DNA of 10,626 nt from Planctomycetota bacterium (GTDB taxonomy: Bacteria > Planctomycetota > Planctomycetia > Pirellulales > Lacipirellulaceae): the NCBI GenBank assembly GCA_013151315.1, contig JAADIN010000129.1, forward strand, positions 1-10,626, in the 5' to 3' direction. Below the pieces are notes generated by a model, which had not been told where the DNA came from, did no database searches, and saw nothing but the letters and a program-made list of their open reading frames with translations. Shown here one piece after another: positions 1 through 7,309 of this stretch. Each line of letters starts with the position of its first letter. Position 1 is the first letter of the stretch. The position numbers were made by a program, and so were the translations under genes.

Positions 1-1
1 A

Positions 2-289
2 TCAGCTCTCCTGTTCGTCGAGCTTCAGCCGATACTCGTCTCGCTCGCGCCGCGTTGCTTCTAGATCGAACATAAGATACTTCATATCCAATCGAAGTTG
101 ACCTATCGCGTCTTGAACGAGGGTCAGAATACGTCGTCGTCGTTTGGTGCTCTCGGCGACCGCGTCGACAAGCGGGGCAAGCTGTGCCACATACTCGTCC
201 GGCAAGGTATTCACGACTGCTGCGAGTCGCTGCAGGTCAGCAGGAACTTGACAGGCGGTGGTCACCGAAGACTCAGGGGTACTACTCAT
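2..289 (-). CDS. Small charged coiled-coil protein of unknown function (95 aa)
   Basis: I do not recognise the family with certainty. The ORF stays open upstream to 367, but the ATG at 289-287 is preferred because GGAG lies 7 bases upstream of it, and the 26 extra residues look like untranslated leader. The stop TGA is at 4-2, so the gene is complete. After a Ser/Thr/Pro-rich start of about 16 residues, the chain appears mostly helical. It has a basic run (KRRRR, about residues 49-53), then a stretch LRLDMKYLMFDLEATRRERD (about 66-85) with heptad-like spacing and many charges. It has no signal peptide, membrane segment or Cys/His metal site, so it is probably a cytoplasmic oligomerising or nucleic-acid-associated protein; that role is inference. 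A promoter-like sequence lies about 90 bases upstream. The neighbouring gene on its 3' side is outside the window. Confidence 0.7.
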   Translation of the reverse strand: MSSTPESSVTTACQVPADLQRLAAVVNTLPDEYVAQLAPLVDAVAESTKRRRRILTLVQDAIGQLRLDMKYLMFDLEATRRERDEYRLKLDEQES

Positions 290-665
290 GGTGCATCTCC
301 AGGAAATAATGGGGGTCGATGCGGCATAAAGCAGAATTCGTGCCGAACTGCCCAGCTCTCTTTGCAAACGAACGCAAGGTATTATATCGCAATGACTTAT
401 AGCAAATCCAGGGGCGGCATACCGATTTTTTCATGCGACTTCCCATGTTGCCACAACGCCTCAGATTGAACTGGTCTATTTACGGAAACCCTGTTATAAG
501 CGTGACTTACATCAACTCCGCTAAACCTGATCATGCGTTGGCTCGGGGCAACATGTTCGAGTCGCTCCTGGGCGACATGAGCTCTTCAGCCAACACAACC
601 GGAAAAAACGAAGCCCTAACCCGCACTGCTACCGGAGAAGGATAGCAAAGTCCTCTGCCTGGGTT
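290..665. other. Intergenic stretch without a convincing gene
   Basis: The left third should hold the leader and promoter of the minus-strand gene that starts at 289. The rest is open in short frames only. The best plus-strand candidate, ATG at 433 to TAG at 643-645 (70 codons), has no ribosome binding site and an unstructured composition, and I do not call it a gene. GGAGAAGGA at 634-642 looks like a ribosome binding site, but no start codon with a long frame follows it. Any promoter of the secreted-protein gene should also lie here; I could not identify one with good spacing. Confidence 0.5.
381..410 (-). promoter_or_regulatory. Candidate sigma70-type promoter for the small coiled-coil gene
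   Basis: Read on the minus strand, a perfect TATAAT (386-381) is preceded by an 18-base spacer and a weak -35, TGGATT (410-405). Transcription would start near 374 and give a leader of about 85 bases before the ATG at 289. The -10 is good and the -35 poor, so this is only a candidate. Confidence 0.35.
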
Positions 666-695
666 CAATGACCAATGACCAATGACCCAATGACC
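666..695. repeat. CAATGAC heptamer tandem repeat (4 copies)
   Basis: The heptamer CAATGAC occurs at 666-672, 673-679 and 680-686, and again at 688-694 after one extra C. Downstream, related words recur: CCATTGGGCATT (near 725-736) and CCTTGGGCATT (near 748-758), around a small GGACC-TT-GGTCC hairpin at 739-750. From general familiarity, such ATTGGTCATTGG-type strings recur between genes in planctomycete genomes and often give false N-termini beginning MTND. The copy here supplies the first two ATG codons of the following gene. Confidence 0.75.
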
Positions 696-3395
696 ATTAG
701 GGAAGGGGGAACAGAAATCCTCGACCATTGGGCATTAGGACCTTGGTCCTTGGGCATTCTGAGATGTAGCATTTGTCTGTTGTGGCTCGCTTGGCCCACT
801 TTTGCGGCCGGCGATTCTCCACCGGCACCCGCCCTGCTTGACAACATGGACGGCCAAAAAACGATTCTCAAGCACCTGCCGGGAGTCGTGCGTACCGAGA
901 TCGTTCATCAAGCGGTCGACCGACAGCACTACCGCTTTGGTTCAGGAGCCGAGCGAATCCGATTGGCTTGTCCCTCTGGCAGTTCGGCCCTGCTGGCTTA
1001 TCCGCTTCCCCACGCGCCGGTAATCAACGAATTGCGTGTCTCGGCCTGGGTGCTCTGCAATCGCCCCGGCATGCAGGTGGCTGCTACGGTGGTCTTGCCT
1101 CGAAGTGTCAATTTGTCGACCGGGCGACCGTACGAAATTCTTGTTCGTGGAGGAACCCTGGGCCGAGGGATCGGCTGGGAGCAGCTCTCGCTGAGTCGCT
1201 TGCCAGAATTGGTAGAGAGAATGACGCGCGTGGCTCGAGTTCAACACGAAAGTCCGCTCGACGAGCGAGGCGCCTATGTCTCGCAAGTTGTCTTGCTAGC
1301 GCCGGGCGGCCAAGGCTTGACGGAGTGTTTGATCGATCAAATCCAAATTTTTGGAATCCTCGGCTCCCAAGGAAAGCGAAAACCTTTATTCACAGTTCCT
1401 CGGCCCAACCCGAAGCCTCGGGAAATCACCTTTCAGATTCCTCAAATTATTCAATGGCAGGGCGAGCCGTTTTCTTTGCTGACGAAGCTAGGATTCGACG
1501 CGGTCGGCATGAAACGATTGCCCTCGCCCGACGAATTGCAAGAAGCAGCCGCGCTGGGGCTGGCCATTGTGTGCCCACCGCCTACGCCTCGCCAACTTAC
1601 CCAACAAGGCATTCCCGACGAGCTCTCGAGTGTCTTTGCCTGGGACTTGGGCGATCAGCTTTCGTCGGACGATCTCGACCACATCATTCGTTGGCAAGAA
1701 TTGATCAAACGATTCGACCCCATCGACTCGCGGCCGACGGTCATCACGCCTCGACTTTTCACACGCGAGGCCTCGCGGCTCGCCAACGTGCTAGTGGTCG
1801 GCCGGGCCATGCTGGGAACCGACATTTCTCTGCAAGAGCAGACTGCTTGGCTCACTCAGCAACGTCGGCTCGCACGGCCCGGAACCGACATTTGGACCAC
1901 GCTCGATACGCAACTTAACCCCGCCCAAGCCTTGCAGATGGCTGCCATGCAATTACCTCCCCACCTGACCTCGGGCGCATCGTACCAGCAGCTCTCCGCC
2001 CTCACCTCAGCCGCCTTTGCGGTAAAGAGTCACGGTTTTTATTATTTATCGACGACCTCGCTGGCTGCTACCGACAGTGCAACCCAGAGGCGAGCCAAAG
2101 CGATTCAGCTCAACAACCTTCGACTGAAACTGGCGGAACCGTGGCTCGCCTCGGGAAAAGTGCTCGACGTGGCCCGCAGTTCGCAACCTCAGCTAACTGC
2201 GCTGGTCTTGAAAGCGGAACGATCCCACTTGCTCGTTCCCATCCGGTGGTCCAACAGCATGGCCTCGACTCAAGCACTGACCCAACCGCTGACACAACGG
2301 TTGGGCCAAACGGGTTCGATCTCGTTCACCGTGCCCGGCGTCGGAGAATCCTCCGAAGCTTATTTGCTTACCCTGGGCGGCACCAAACGGCTCCGTCACC
2401 GGCGCGTAACCGGCGGGGTACGAGTCACGATGAAATCGCTCCCCACCGACGCATTTATTTTGCTAACGGACGACCCCCAAGCTTTTTCCCAAGTGGCAAA
2501 ATATCTTCGCAAGATCGCCCCCGAAGCGACGCGGCTTCGACGCGAACTCGCATCACTACGCTTGCAAGAATCAACCCGCTTATTAGGAGGCAACCCTCAA
2601 GCCAAACATTGGCTAAAACAAGCAACCCTCGAATTGCAAGCTTGCGACCACCATCTGGCCAGCGGCAGCCAGGACCTTGCCTATTCCCATGCCGACGCAG
2701 CAGATCAGATTCTCAATCAAGTCGACCCCATGCAAAATGCGACAGGGATTGGAACTTCCTCGAACTCGGGTTCGGTCGCTAGCGCCGGCCAGCGGCACTT
2801 GCAGCAGCGATTGGCTCGAGCTCCAGCAGGAGCCAATTTGCTCAGTGGAGGAGGATTCGAAAACCTGCCTGCGTTAATCCAGGCCGGTTGGCGTCACCAA
2901 CAATTGCCACTGGAGGGAATCACCAGTTCGGTACGGCTCTCTTCCACGGCGCCTCACAGTGGTTCCTACTGTTTGGAATTGGAAGCGAAACCTACCAACG
3001 AAGCGGCTCCCATGCCCGTGGTTCCTGCGTCGCCGGTCTGGATCAGCACGGCCCCGGTACAAGTTCAAGCCGGCGACTTGGTGGAAATCACGGGCGTAGC
3101 AAGAGTGCCCGAGCCGCTTCTCGGTACAATCGATGGTTTGCAGTTGATCGATTCCCTGGGCGGTCCCGATATGGCGACACGTATTCCCCAAACGCGATCG
3201 TGGCAACCCTTTCGAGTCATCCGAGCCGTACCAAGCGACGGACCGATCACGGTTTCGATTGCCCTGTCGGGACTGGGCAGGGCTCAGATTGACGACTTGG
3301 CAATCCGTGCGACGAAAGATTTGAAAGCTAGAAAAAGTACAGCGATTCAGCCGAGTGAAATGAAATTATTTCAGCCACGGATTGAACACCGATGA
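675..3395 (+). CDS. Large secreted protein: TIM-barrel-like core with a C-terminal carbohydrate-binding-like domain
   Basis: This protein of up to 906 residues is probably exported; I cannot assign a reaction. A hydrophobic segment at about residues 26-43 ending in PTFAAGDS looks like a signal peptide cut near residue 45. Residues about 55-230 are rich in beta strands, like a jelly-roll sandwich. About 248-500 have alternating strand/helix texture (LGFDAVGMKRL, LGLAIVCPPP, FAWDLGDQL) like a (beta/alpha)8 glycosidase-type barrel, but I see no clear pair of catalytic carboxylates. About 610-685 form a helical, possibly coiled-coil part. About 720-878 start with NLLSGGGFEN and end with AQIDDLAI, the pattern of galactose-binding-like modules (CBM4/9 type). 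The start is uncertain. An in-frame stop at 669-671 excludes anything earlier; ATG 675 and ATG 690 lie in a repeat with no ribosome binding site; TTG at 750, with AGGA 9 bases upstream, would give a better-proportioned signal peptide. The last codons also lie in a repeat hairpin. Confidence 0.8.
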   Translation: MTNDPMTIREGGTEILDHWALGPWSLGILRCSICLLWLAWPTFAAGDSPPAPALLDNMDGQKTILKHLPGVVRTEIVHQAVDRQHYRFGSGAERIRLACPSGSSALLAYPLPHAPVINELRVSAWVLCNRPGMQVAATVVLPRSVNLSTGRPYEILVRGGTLGRGIGWEQLSLSRLPELVERMTRVARVQHESPLDERGAYVSQVVLLAPGGQGLTECLIDQIQIFGILGSQGKRKPLFTVPRPNPKPREITFQIPQIIQWQGEPFSLLTKLGFDAVGMKRLPSPDELQEAAALGLAIVCPPPTPRQLTQQGIPDELSSVFAWDLGDQLSSDDLDHIIRWQELIKRFDPIDSRPTVITPRLFTREASRLANVLVVGRAMLGTDISLQEQTAWLTQQRRLARPGTDIWTTLDTQLNPAQALQMAAMQLPPHLTSGASYQQLSALTSAAFAVKSHGFYYLSTTSLAATDSATQRRAKAIQLNNLRLKLAEPWLASGKVLDVARSSQPQLTALVLKAERSHLLVPIRWSNSMASTQALTQPLTQRLGQTGSISFTVPGVGESSEAYLLTLGGTKRLRHRRVTGGVRVTMKSLPTDAFILLTDDPQAFSQVAKYLRKIAPEATRLRRELASLRLQESTRLLGGNPQAKHWLKQATLELQACDHHLASGSQDLAYSHADAADQILNQVDPMQNATGIGTSSNSGSVASAGQRHLQQRLARAPAGANLLSGGGFENLPALIQAGWRHQQLPLEGITSSVRLSSTAPHSGSYCLELEAKPTNEAAPMPVVPASPVWISTAPVQVQAGDLVEITGVARVPEPLLGTIDGLQLIDSLGGPDMATRIPQTRSWQPFRVIRAVPSDGPITVSIALSGLGRAQIDDLAIRATKDLKARKSTAIQPSEMKLFQPRIEHR

Positions 3396-3480
3396 AACAC
3401 GGATAAAAAAGAGGTAGCAACTCAGCCACCTGAAGTATTATAAAATCCCTACAAACCTTGCCCGTGTTTCATCCGTGGCT
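3373..3480. repeat. Interrupted inverted repeat (CACGGATGAA family) at the 3' end of the secreted-protein gene
   Basis: The right arm at 3461-3480 (CCGTGTTTCATCCGTGGCT) is the reverse complement of the left arm at 3373-3402 once an 11-base extra unit (TGAACACCGAT) in the left arm is removed. The extra unit resembles a partial duplication of the arm, typical of slippage. The stop codon of the upstream gene (3393-3395) lies inside the left arm, so about seven C-terminal residues (PRIEHR and neighbours) are repeat-encoded. A stem of about 19 pairs with a 58-base loop could form. No T-tract follows, so it is not a standard intrinsic terminator, though it may protect mRNA ends. Confidence 0.7.
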
Positions 3481-3517
3481 TAAAATTCGCCCTCAACCCT
3501 GGCTCTAGCCTCTTCTC

Positions 3518-4861
3518 ATGCAACGTAGTAACCAACAACTTCGCGAGGACGCTCGCCGCATTTGGTGGGCCGGCGTACAAGCGGTCCAGCCGAAAAATCT
3601 TCTGCCCGAGTTCGTCCGCGTCGAAGCTGACGTTTTGTGGATCGATGACAAGTCGATCGATCTGAAGCGGATTGAACGAATCGCGATTGTCGGCGCCGGC
3701 AAAGCGGGAGCCAGCATGACCCTTGCCCTGGAAGAAGTACTCGGCGACCGACTCTTACAAGAAAAAAACGTAAGCGGTTGGGTCAACGTCCCTGCCGACT
3801 GCGTCCAGCAAACACGCAAGGTGGCACTGCACCCGGCCCGACCCGCAGGCAGGAACGAACCGACCGCCGAGGGCGTCGCCGGCACGCAAGAGATTTTGCG
3901 AATCGTCGGCGAGCTGGGTCCCAATGACCTTTGCCTCTGTCTGATTTCTGGCGGGGGATCGGCCCTGCTGCCCGCTCCGATCGAAGGCCTCTCTTTGGCG
4001 ACCAAAGGAAAACTGACTCGCGAGATCGCGGCACGCGGCGGAACCATCGAGCAGCTCAACGCCGTGCGGCGCGAACTTAGCGACGTAAAAGGGGGCGGAC
4101 TCGCCCGCGCGTGTCGGGCTGGACAATTGGTCACGCTGATTCTCTCCGATGTCTTGGGCGACGACCTCGAGATGATTGCCTCGGGGCCAACGGTCGAGCG
4201 AACCCCCACTCCCGAATTGGCTCTGCAAGTCATTGAGCAGCTTCAATTGGGAAATTGCTCGGCAGGTCGAGAAGTGGCGGCCCTGCTTCGTAAACACCCC
4301 ACCAATAGAATCCTTCCTGCTACGGCGCGAGTTACCAACCTGTTGGTCGGAAACAACGCAACCGCAGTCGACGCAGCCGGAATCGAAGCCGAGCGACTCG
4401 GCTACAGCCACGCGATGATCTCGGCCAATGCGCCTGAGGCGACCGCCGAGCAGGTTGCTCAGCATTTGATGGAATTGTCGAAATCAATGCGCAGCCCTGG
4501 CGAGCCCGACTGTCTCATCTCGGGCGGCGAACCGACGGTCCGTTTGGTACCGGAATCGGAGCGAGGCCTCGGCGGTCGCAATCAACAGCTTGCCCTGGCC
4601 GCGTTGGCGGCGACCGACGATTGGCACGGTTTGGCACTACTTTCGGGCGGCACCGACGGGGAAGATGGCCCCACCGATGCGGCCGGAGCTTTCGTCGACG
4701 AGCAAATCGTACAAGCCGCGCGCGACAAGGGCCTCGATCCGGCCGACTATCTCCGCCGCAACGACGCCTACCATTTTTTCGAGTCAATTGAGGGGCTCAT
4801 CAAGACGGGCCCTACGCATACCAACGTCTGCGACCTACGCGTGTTGACCACCTCCATTTAA
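3518..4861 (+). CDS. Glycerate 2-kinase, GckA/TtuD type (DUF4147 + MOFRL)
   Basis: By family, this cytoplasmic enzyme phosphorylates D-glycerate with ATP to 2-phosphoglycerate, feeding glyoxylate, serine or sugar-acid breakdown into lower glycolysis. The 447 residues match the usual length. The N-terminal DUF4147 domain shows AIVGAGKAG (residues 56-64, conserved Lys62), LISGGGSALL (142-151), NAVRRELSDVKGGGLA (181-196) and ILSDVLGDDLEMIASGPT (208-225). The C-terminal MOFRL domain shows CLISGGEPT (332-340), GLGGRNQQLAL (350-360, conserved Arg354), LLSGGTDGEDGPTDAAGA (374-391) and TGPTHTNVCDLRV (430-442). All expected motifs are intact. The ATG at 3518 begins the helix usual for the family, but no ribosome binding site precedes it. 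It stands alone between a repeat hairpin and a terminator-like hairpin. The substrate stereochemistry and 2- rather than 3-phosphorylation follow from the family, not from this sequence. Confidence 0.95.
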   Translation: MQRSNQQLREDARRIWWAGVQAVQPKNLLPEFVRVEADVLWIDDKSIDLKRIERIAIVGAGKAGASMTLALEEVLGDRLLQEKNVSGWVNVPADCVQQTRKVALHPARPAGRNEPTAEGVAGTQEILRIVGELGPNDLCLCLISGGGSALLPAPIEGLSLATKGKLTREIAARGGTIEQLNAVRRELSDVKGGGLARACRAGQLVTLILSDVLGDDLEMIASGPTVERTPTPELALQVIEQLQLGNCSAGREVAALLRKHPTNRILPATARVTNLLVGNNATAVDAAGIEAERLGYSHAMISANAPEATAEQVAQHLMELSKSMRSPGEPDCLISGGEPTVRLVPESERGLGGRNQQLALAALAATDDWHGLALLSGGTDGEDGPTDAAGAFVDEQIVQAARDKGLDPADYLRRNDAYHFFESIEGLIKTGPTHTNVCDLRVLTTSI

Positions 4862-4887
4862 CCCTGTCGCTCGCGACGGGCGTTTTT
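4862..4887 (+). terminator. Terminator-like GC-rich hairpin plus T5 after the glycerate kinase gene
   Basis: CCTGTCGC (4863-4870) pairs with GCGACGGG (4873-4880), with one G-U pair and a tight loop, followed by CGTTTTT (4881-4887). It begins one base after the stop codon. It fits an intrinsic terminator, but the T-tract ends one base before the ATG assigned to the next gene, which is unusually close. Confidence 0.6.
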
Positions 4888-4888
4888 C

Positions 4889-7225
4889 ATGTCTTCCCCC
4901 TCCATCCCCACTGCCGCACCTCGCCCCGCTTGGATCGTCTCCGCTTGGTGGGACATGGCCTACGTGGTCGTCACGCCGCTAGCCATCGTGCCGGCGCTGC
5001 TGATTCTCATGCGCGGATGGCTCACGCCCGAAGAAATTTCGCTGGCCGTGATCGCCTTTGCGTCACTCGGCCACCACCTGCCTGGCTTCATGCGAGCTTA
5101 CGGCGATCGGGAATTGTTTCTTCGCTACCGCTGGCGATTTCTCTTGTGCCCGCTAGTAGTCTTCGCGCTGGCACTACTATTTTCACCCCCAACGCGGATT
5201 GCCAGTGCATTAGAACTCCCCTGGCAACACCTGCATGGGCTAGAATTGATTCTCCTTTTTTGGGGAACCTGGCATGGGCTGATGCAAACCTATGGGTTTC
5301 TGCGCATCTACGACGTGCGGATGGGGATCCATGATCGCTGGTCAGCCCGGCTCGACCACTGGCTTTGTTTGGTCGTGTTTGTCGCAGGAGTTGTGTTTAG
5401 CGACGCGCGCGTTTTCGGAATCGCCCAAGGAATGTGGCAATCGGGACTGCCATTTTTCGGGCCCGAGCTACTCCACGGAGTGCGACTGGTCGTGGGCGGC
5501 GTGGGCCTGTGTGTTCTGATGGCCTACTTGTTGAATTTCTTTGCACGCACTCGGCGCGGCGAGCCGGTGAGCTGGCTCAAGCTTCTGCTCATCGGCACGA
5601 CAGGCTGGTTTTATTGGTACACCGGTCGGCTGTCGACCAATGTGCTGATCGGGCTGGCGATGTTTGAGATCTACCACGCAGTGCAGTATTACGCGATCGT
5701 CTGGATCTACAATCGTCGTCTGTTCCATCGCGCCGGCGAGCGTTTTGGCCCGCTCGGTTTTCTGTTTCGCGACCGCTGGACGATGCTGGGAATCTATCTG
5801 GCTGCCATCGGAGCCTACGGTTCGATTCGCTATTTTACGGTTGATGCGAGCGAGTACGTTTTTCGTGGCAGTAACCAAGAGGCGCATCAATGGTTGATGG
5901 CCCTGTTTGTCACGTCCTCGTTCCTGCACTTTTATTTTGATGGTTTTATTTGGAAGGTTAGCGAACGGAAGACCCAAGAAAATCTCGTTGATGGAAACCT
6001 CCGCAGTGGCGTTGCCGAGCGGGTGGTTCCCGGCCTGCTCCACTCGGCAAAATGGGGCTTGCTATTACTCATCGCCGGAGGACTGCTCTATGCCGAACGC
6101 ATGGATCAAGGAAATCCACGAGAACGTAAAGTAAAACGATTGCAGGCATTGGCGGCGCTGACGCCCGACTTGCCCGAGTGCCAAGCCCTGCTGAGCCGAG
6201 ACGCCCTCTCTCGTGGCGATGCACTCGCGGCGATCGTTCATGCTGAAAAAACGCTTGCCCTCAGGCCCCACTCGCATTTCGCCCATGCCGACCTGGGCCT
6301 CGCGACGATGTTGGCTGGCCAGCTCGACAAGGCCGAGGAACAATTTCGAGCAGCGATCGAAATCGAACCTAAGCATTGGGCTTTTCATAGCAATCTGGGA
6401 ATGATTCTCTCGCGTCAAGGCAAACCCGAAGAGGCAGAAAAATATTTGCAAAACGCGATCCAGCTTCGGCCCGATTTTGTGGAACCACGCCAGCATCTGG
6501 TCGATTTTTATTTTCGAAATCAACGTGGCCAAGAAGCCAAACGTGAGTTGGACAAACTGGCCGAGCAGTTTCCCAGTTCTTTCACCGCAGAAGTTTATCA
6601 AGTGCTCTCGATGAGTTCGCAAGGCGAACACGAAGCGGCTGCGAGGCTGGCTTGTTACTTGGTCGCCGGCAATGAAAACAATTGGCGTGCTCAGTATGTT
6701 TTGGGCGTTGCGCTGAATGTCGGCGGAGCGGGGGAATTGGCCATCGGTCCTTTGCAGCGAGCCAAACGGCTCCGACCTCGTTCGGCCGCCGTACGGTACC
6801 AGCTGGGACTCGCACACGTTCTTCGGGGCAAGCCCGGCAAGGCCCTTGGGCCACTCGGCAACGCGATCCGCCTCGATCCTCATCACTTTGAAGCCCAATT
6901 CCAGCTTGCCAATACGCTGTGGGTTCTCAAGAAAACCGACACCGCGCTAAAATCCTATGCCCGCTGCCTCGAATTGCGGCCCGGCCATGCCAATCTGTGC
7001 GCCAATTTCGGCGGCGTCCTCGCGCAACTGGGCCGTACCGAAGAAGCAGAAAAAATTTACCGCCAAGGTTTGGCCGCCAACCCCGATTCGGGCCGACTCA
7101 ACTACAATCTTGGGATTTTACTTTGGAAGCAAGGCAACTTTGACGAAGGGCGCGAGCACATTCTCCGAGCGGAAAAGCTAGGCATAAAACTTTCGCCTGA
7201 AATAGGCGAAGCAACTAGGCCTTAG
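4889..7225 (+). CDS. Polytopic membrane protein with intramembrane histidines fused to ten TPR units
   Basis: The function is not known to me. Residues about 23-400 hold 9-11 hydrophobic segments. Several carry conserved-looking polar motifs: GHHLPGFMRAYGD (61-73), TWHGLMQTYGFLRIYD (127-142), FEIYHAVQYYAIVW (259-272) and SFLHFYFDGFIWK (344-356). Histidines 62, 63, 129, 263 and 347 lie in or next to membrane segments, so a metal, heme or lipid-active centre is conceivable; this is inference. Residues 429-768 divide into exactly ten uninterrupted 34-residue TPR units, for example HFAHADLGLATMLAGQ onward at 463 and ANLCANFGGVLAQLGR onward at 701, most ending in LRP, IEP or LDP-like turns. TPRs usually bind partner proteins. 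Whether the TPR part faces the cytoplasm or the periplasm cannot be fixed from sequence alone. The ATG at 4889 has no ribosome binding site and abuts a hairpin; the next in-frame ATG at 4955 would cut into the first membrane segment. The gene ends at an intrinsic terminator. Confidence 0.88.
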   Translation: MSSPSIPTAAPRPAWIVSAWWDMAYVVVTPLAIVPALLILMRGWLTPEEISLAVIAFASLGHHLPGFMRAYGDRELFLRYRWRFLLCPLVVFALALLFSPPTRIASALELPWQHLHGLELILLFWGTWHGLMQTYGFLRIYDVRMGIHDRWSARLDHWLCLVVFVAGVVFSDARVFGIAQGMWQSGLPFFGPELLHGVRLVVGGVGLCVLMAYLLNFFARTRRGEPVSWLKLLLIGTTGWFYWYTGRLSTNVLIGLAMFEIYHAVQYYAIVWIYNRRLFHRAGERFGPLGFLFRDRWTMLGIYLAAIGAYGSIRYFTVDASEYVFRGSNQEAHQWLMALFVTSSFLHFYFDGFIWKVSERKTQENLVDGNLRSGVAERVVPGLLHSAKWGLLLLIAGGLLYAERMDQGNPRERKVKRLQALAALTPDLPECQALLSRDALSRGDALAAIVHAEKTLALRPHSHFAHADLGLATMLAGQLDKAEEQFRAAIEIEPKHWAFHSNLGMILSRQGKPEEAEKYLQNAIQLRPDFVEPRQHLVDFYFRNQRGQEAKRELDKLAEQFPSSFTAEVYQVLSMSSQGEHEAAARLACYLVAGNENNWRAQYVLGVALNVGGAGELAIGPLQRAKRLRPRSAAVRYQLGLAHVLRGKPGKALGPLGNAIRLDPHHFEAQFQLANTLWVLKKTDTALKSYARCLELRPGHANLCANFGGVLAQLGRTEEAEKIYRQGLAANPDSGRLNYNLGILLWKQGNFDEGREHILRAEKLGIKLSPEIGEATRP

Positions 7226-7232
7226 CAATCCT

Positions 7233-7262
7233 CTCTAGAGAATCTTGCCTAGAGGTTTTTTT
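7233..7262 (+). terminator. Intrinsic terminator after the membrane/TPR gene
   Basis: CTCTAG (7233-7238) pairs with CTAGAG (7249-7254), extendable by one T-G pair, with a 10-base loop and a run of seven T (7256-7262). It lies 7 bases after the stop codon at 7223-7225 and separates that gene from the following two-gene cassette. Confidence 0.75.
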
Positions 7263-7273
7263 GACGATACAAT
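7245..7273 (+). promoter_or_regulatory. Candidate promoter of the toxin-antitoxin-like cassette
   Basis: TTGCCT (7245-7250) and TACAAT (7268-7273) are separated by exactly 17 bases and match the sigma70 consensus at 4/6 and 5/6 positions. The start site would be near 7280, about 30 bases before the ATG at 7310. The -35 overlaps the right half of the preceding terminator hairpin, so the two signals are interleaved. Confidence 0.5.
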
Positions 7274-7309
7274 AAAGGGCAGATCCCGAGTATCGCGGAG
7301 CATAAAAAC

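Noticed and set aside
433..645. Plus-strand 70-codon frame in the left intergenic region
   Set aside because: It has no ribosome binding site, a random-looking composition and no domain texture; this length is expected by chance.
531..871. Minus-strand frames containing VIGHWSL and SLVIGH words
   Set aside because: These words are simply the reverse reading of the CAATGAC repeat and do not show a protein.
968..1918. A 316-codon frame within the secreted-protein gene, same strand, other frame
   Set aside because: It is rich in Arg/Ala/Ser, as expected from reading GC-rich codons out of frame, and the main frame has a signal peptide and domain structure.
3505..4465. Long minus-strand frames opposite the glycerate kinase gene
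   Set aside because: They are shadows of a gene with all family motifs intact on the plus strand.
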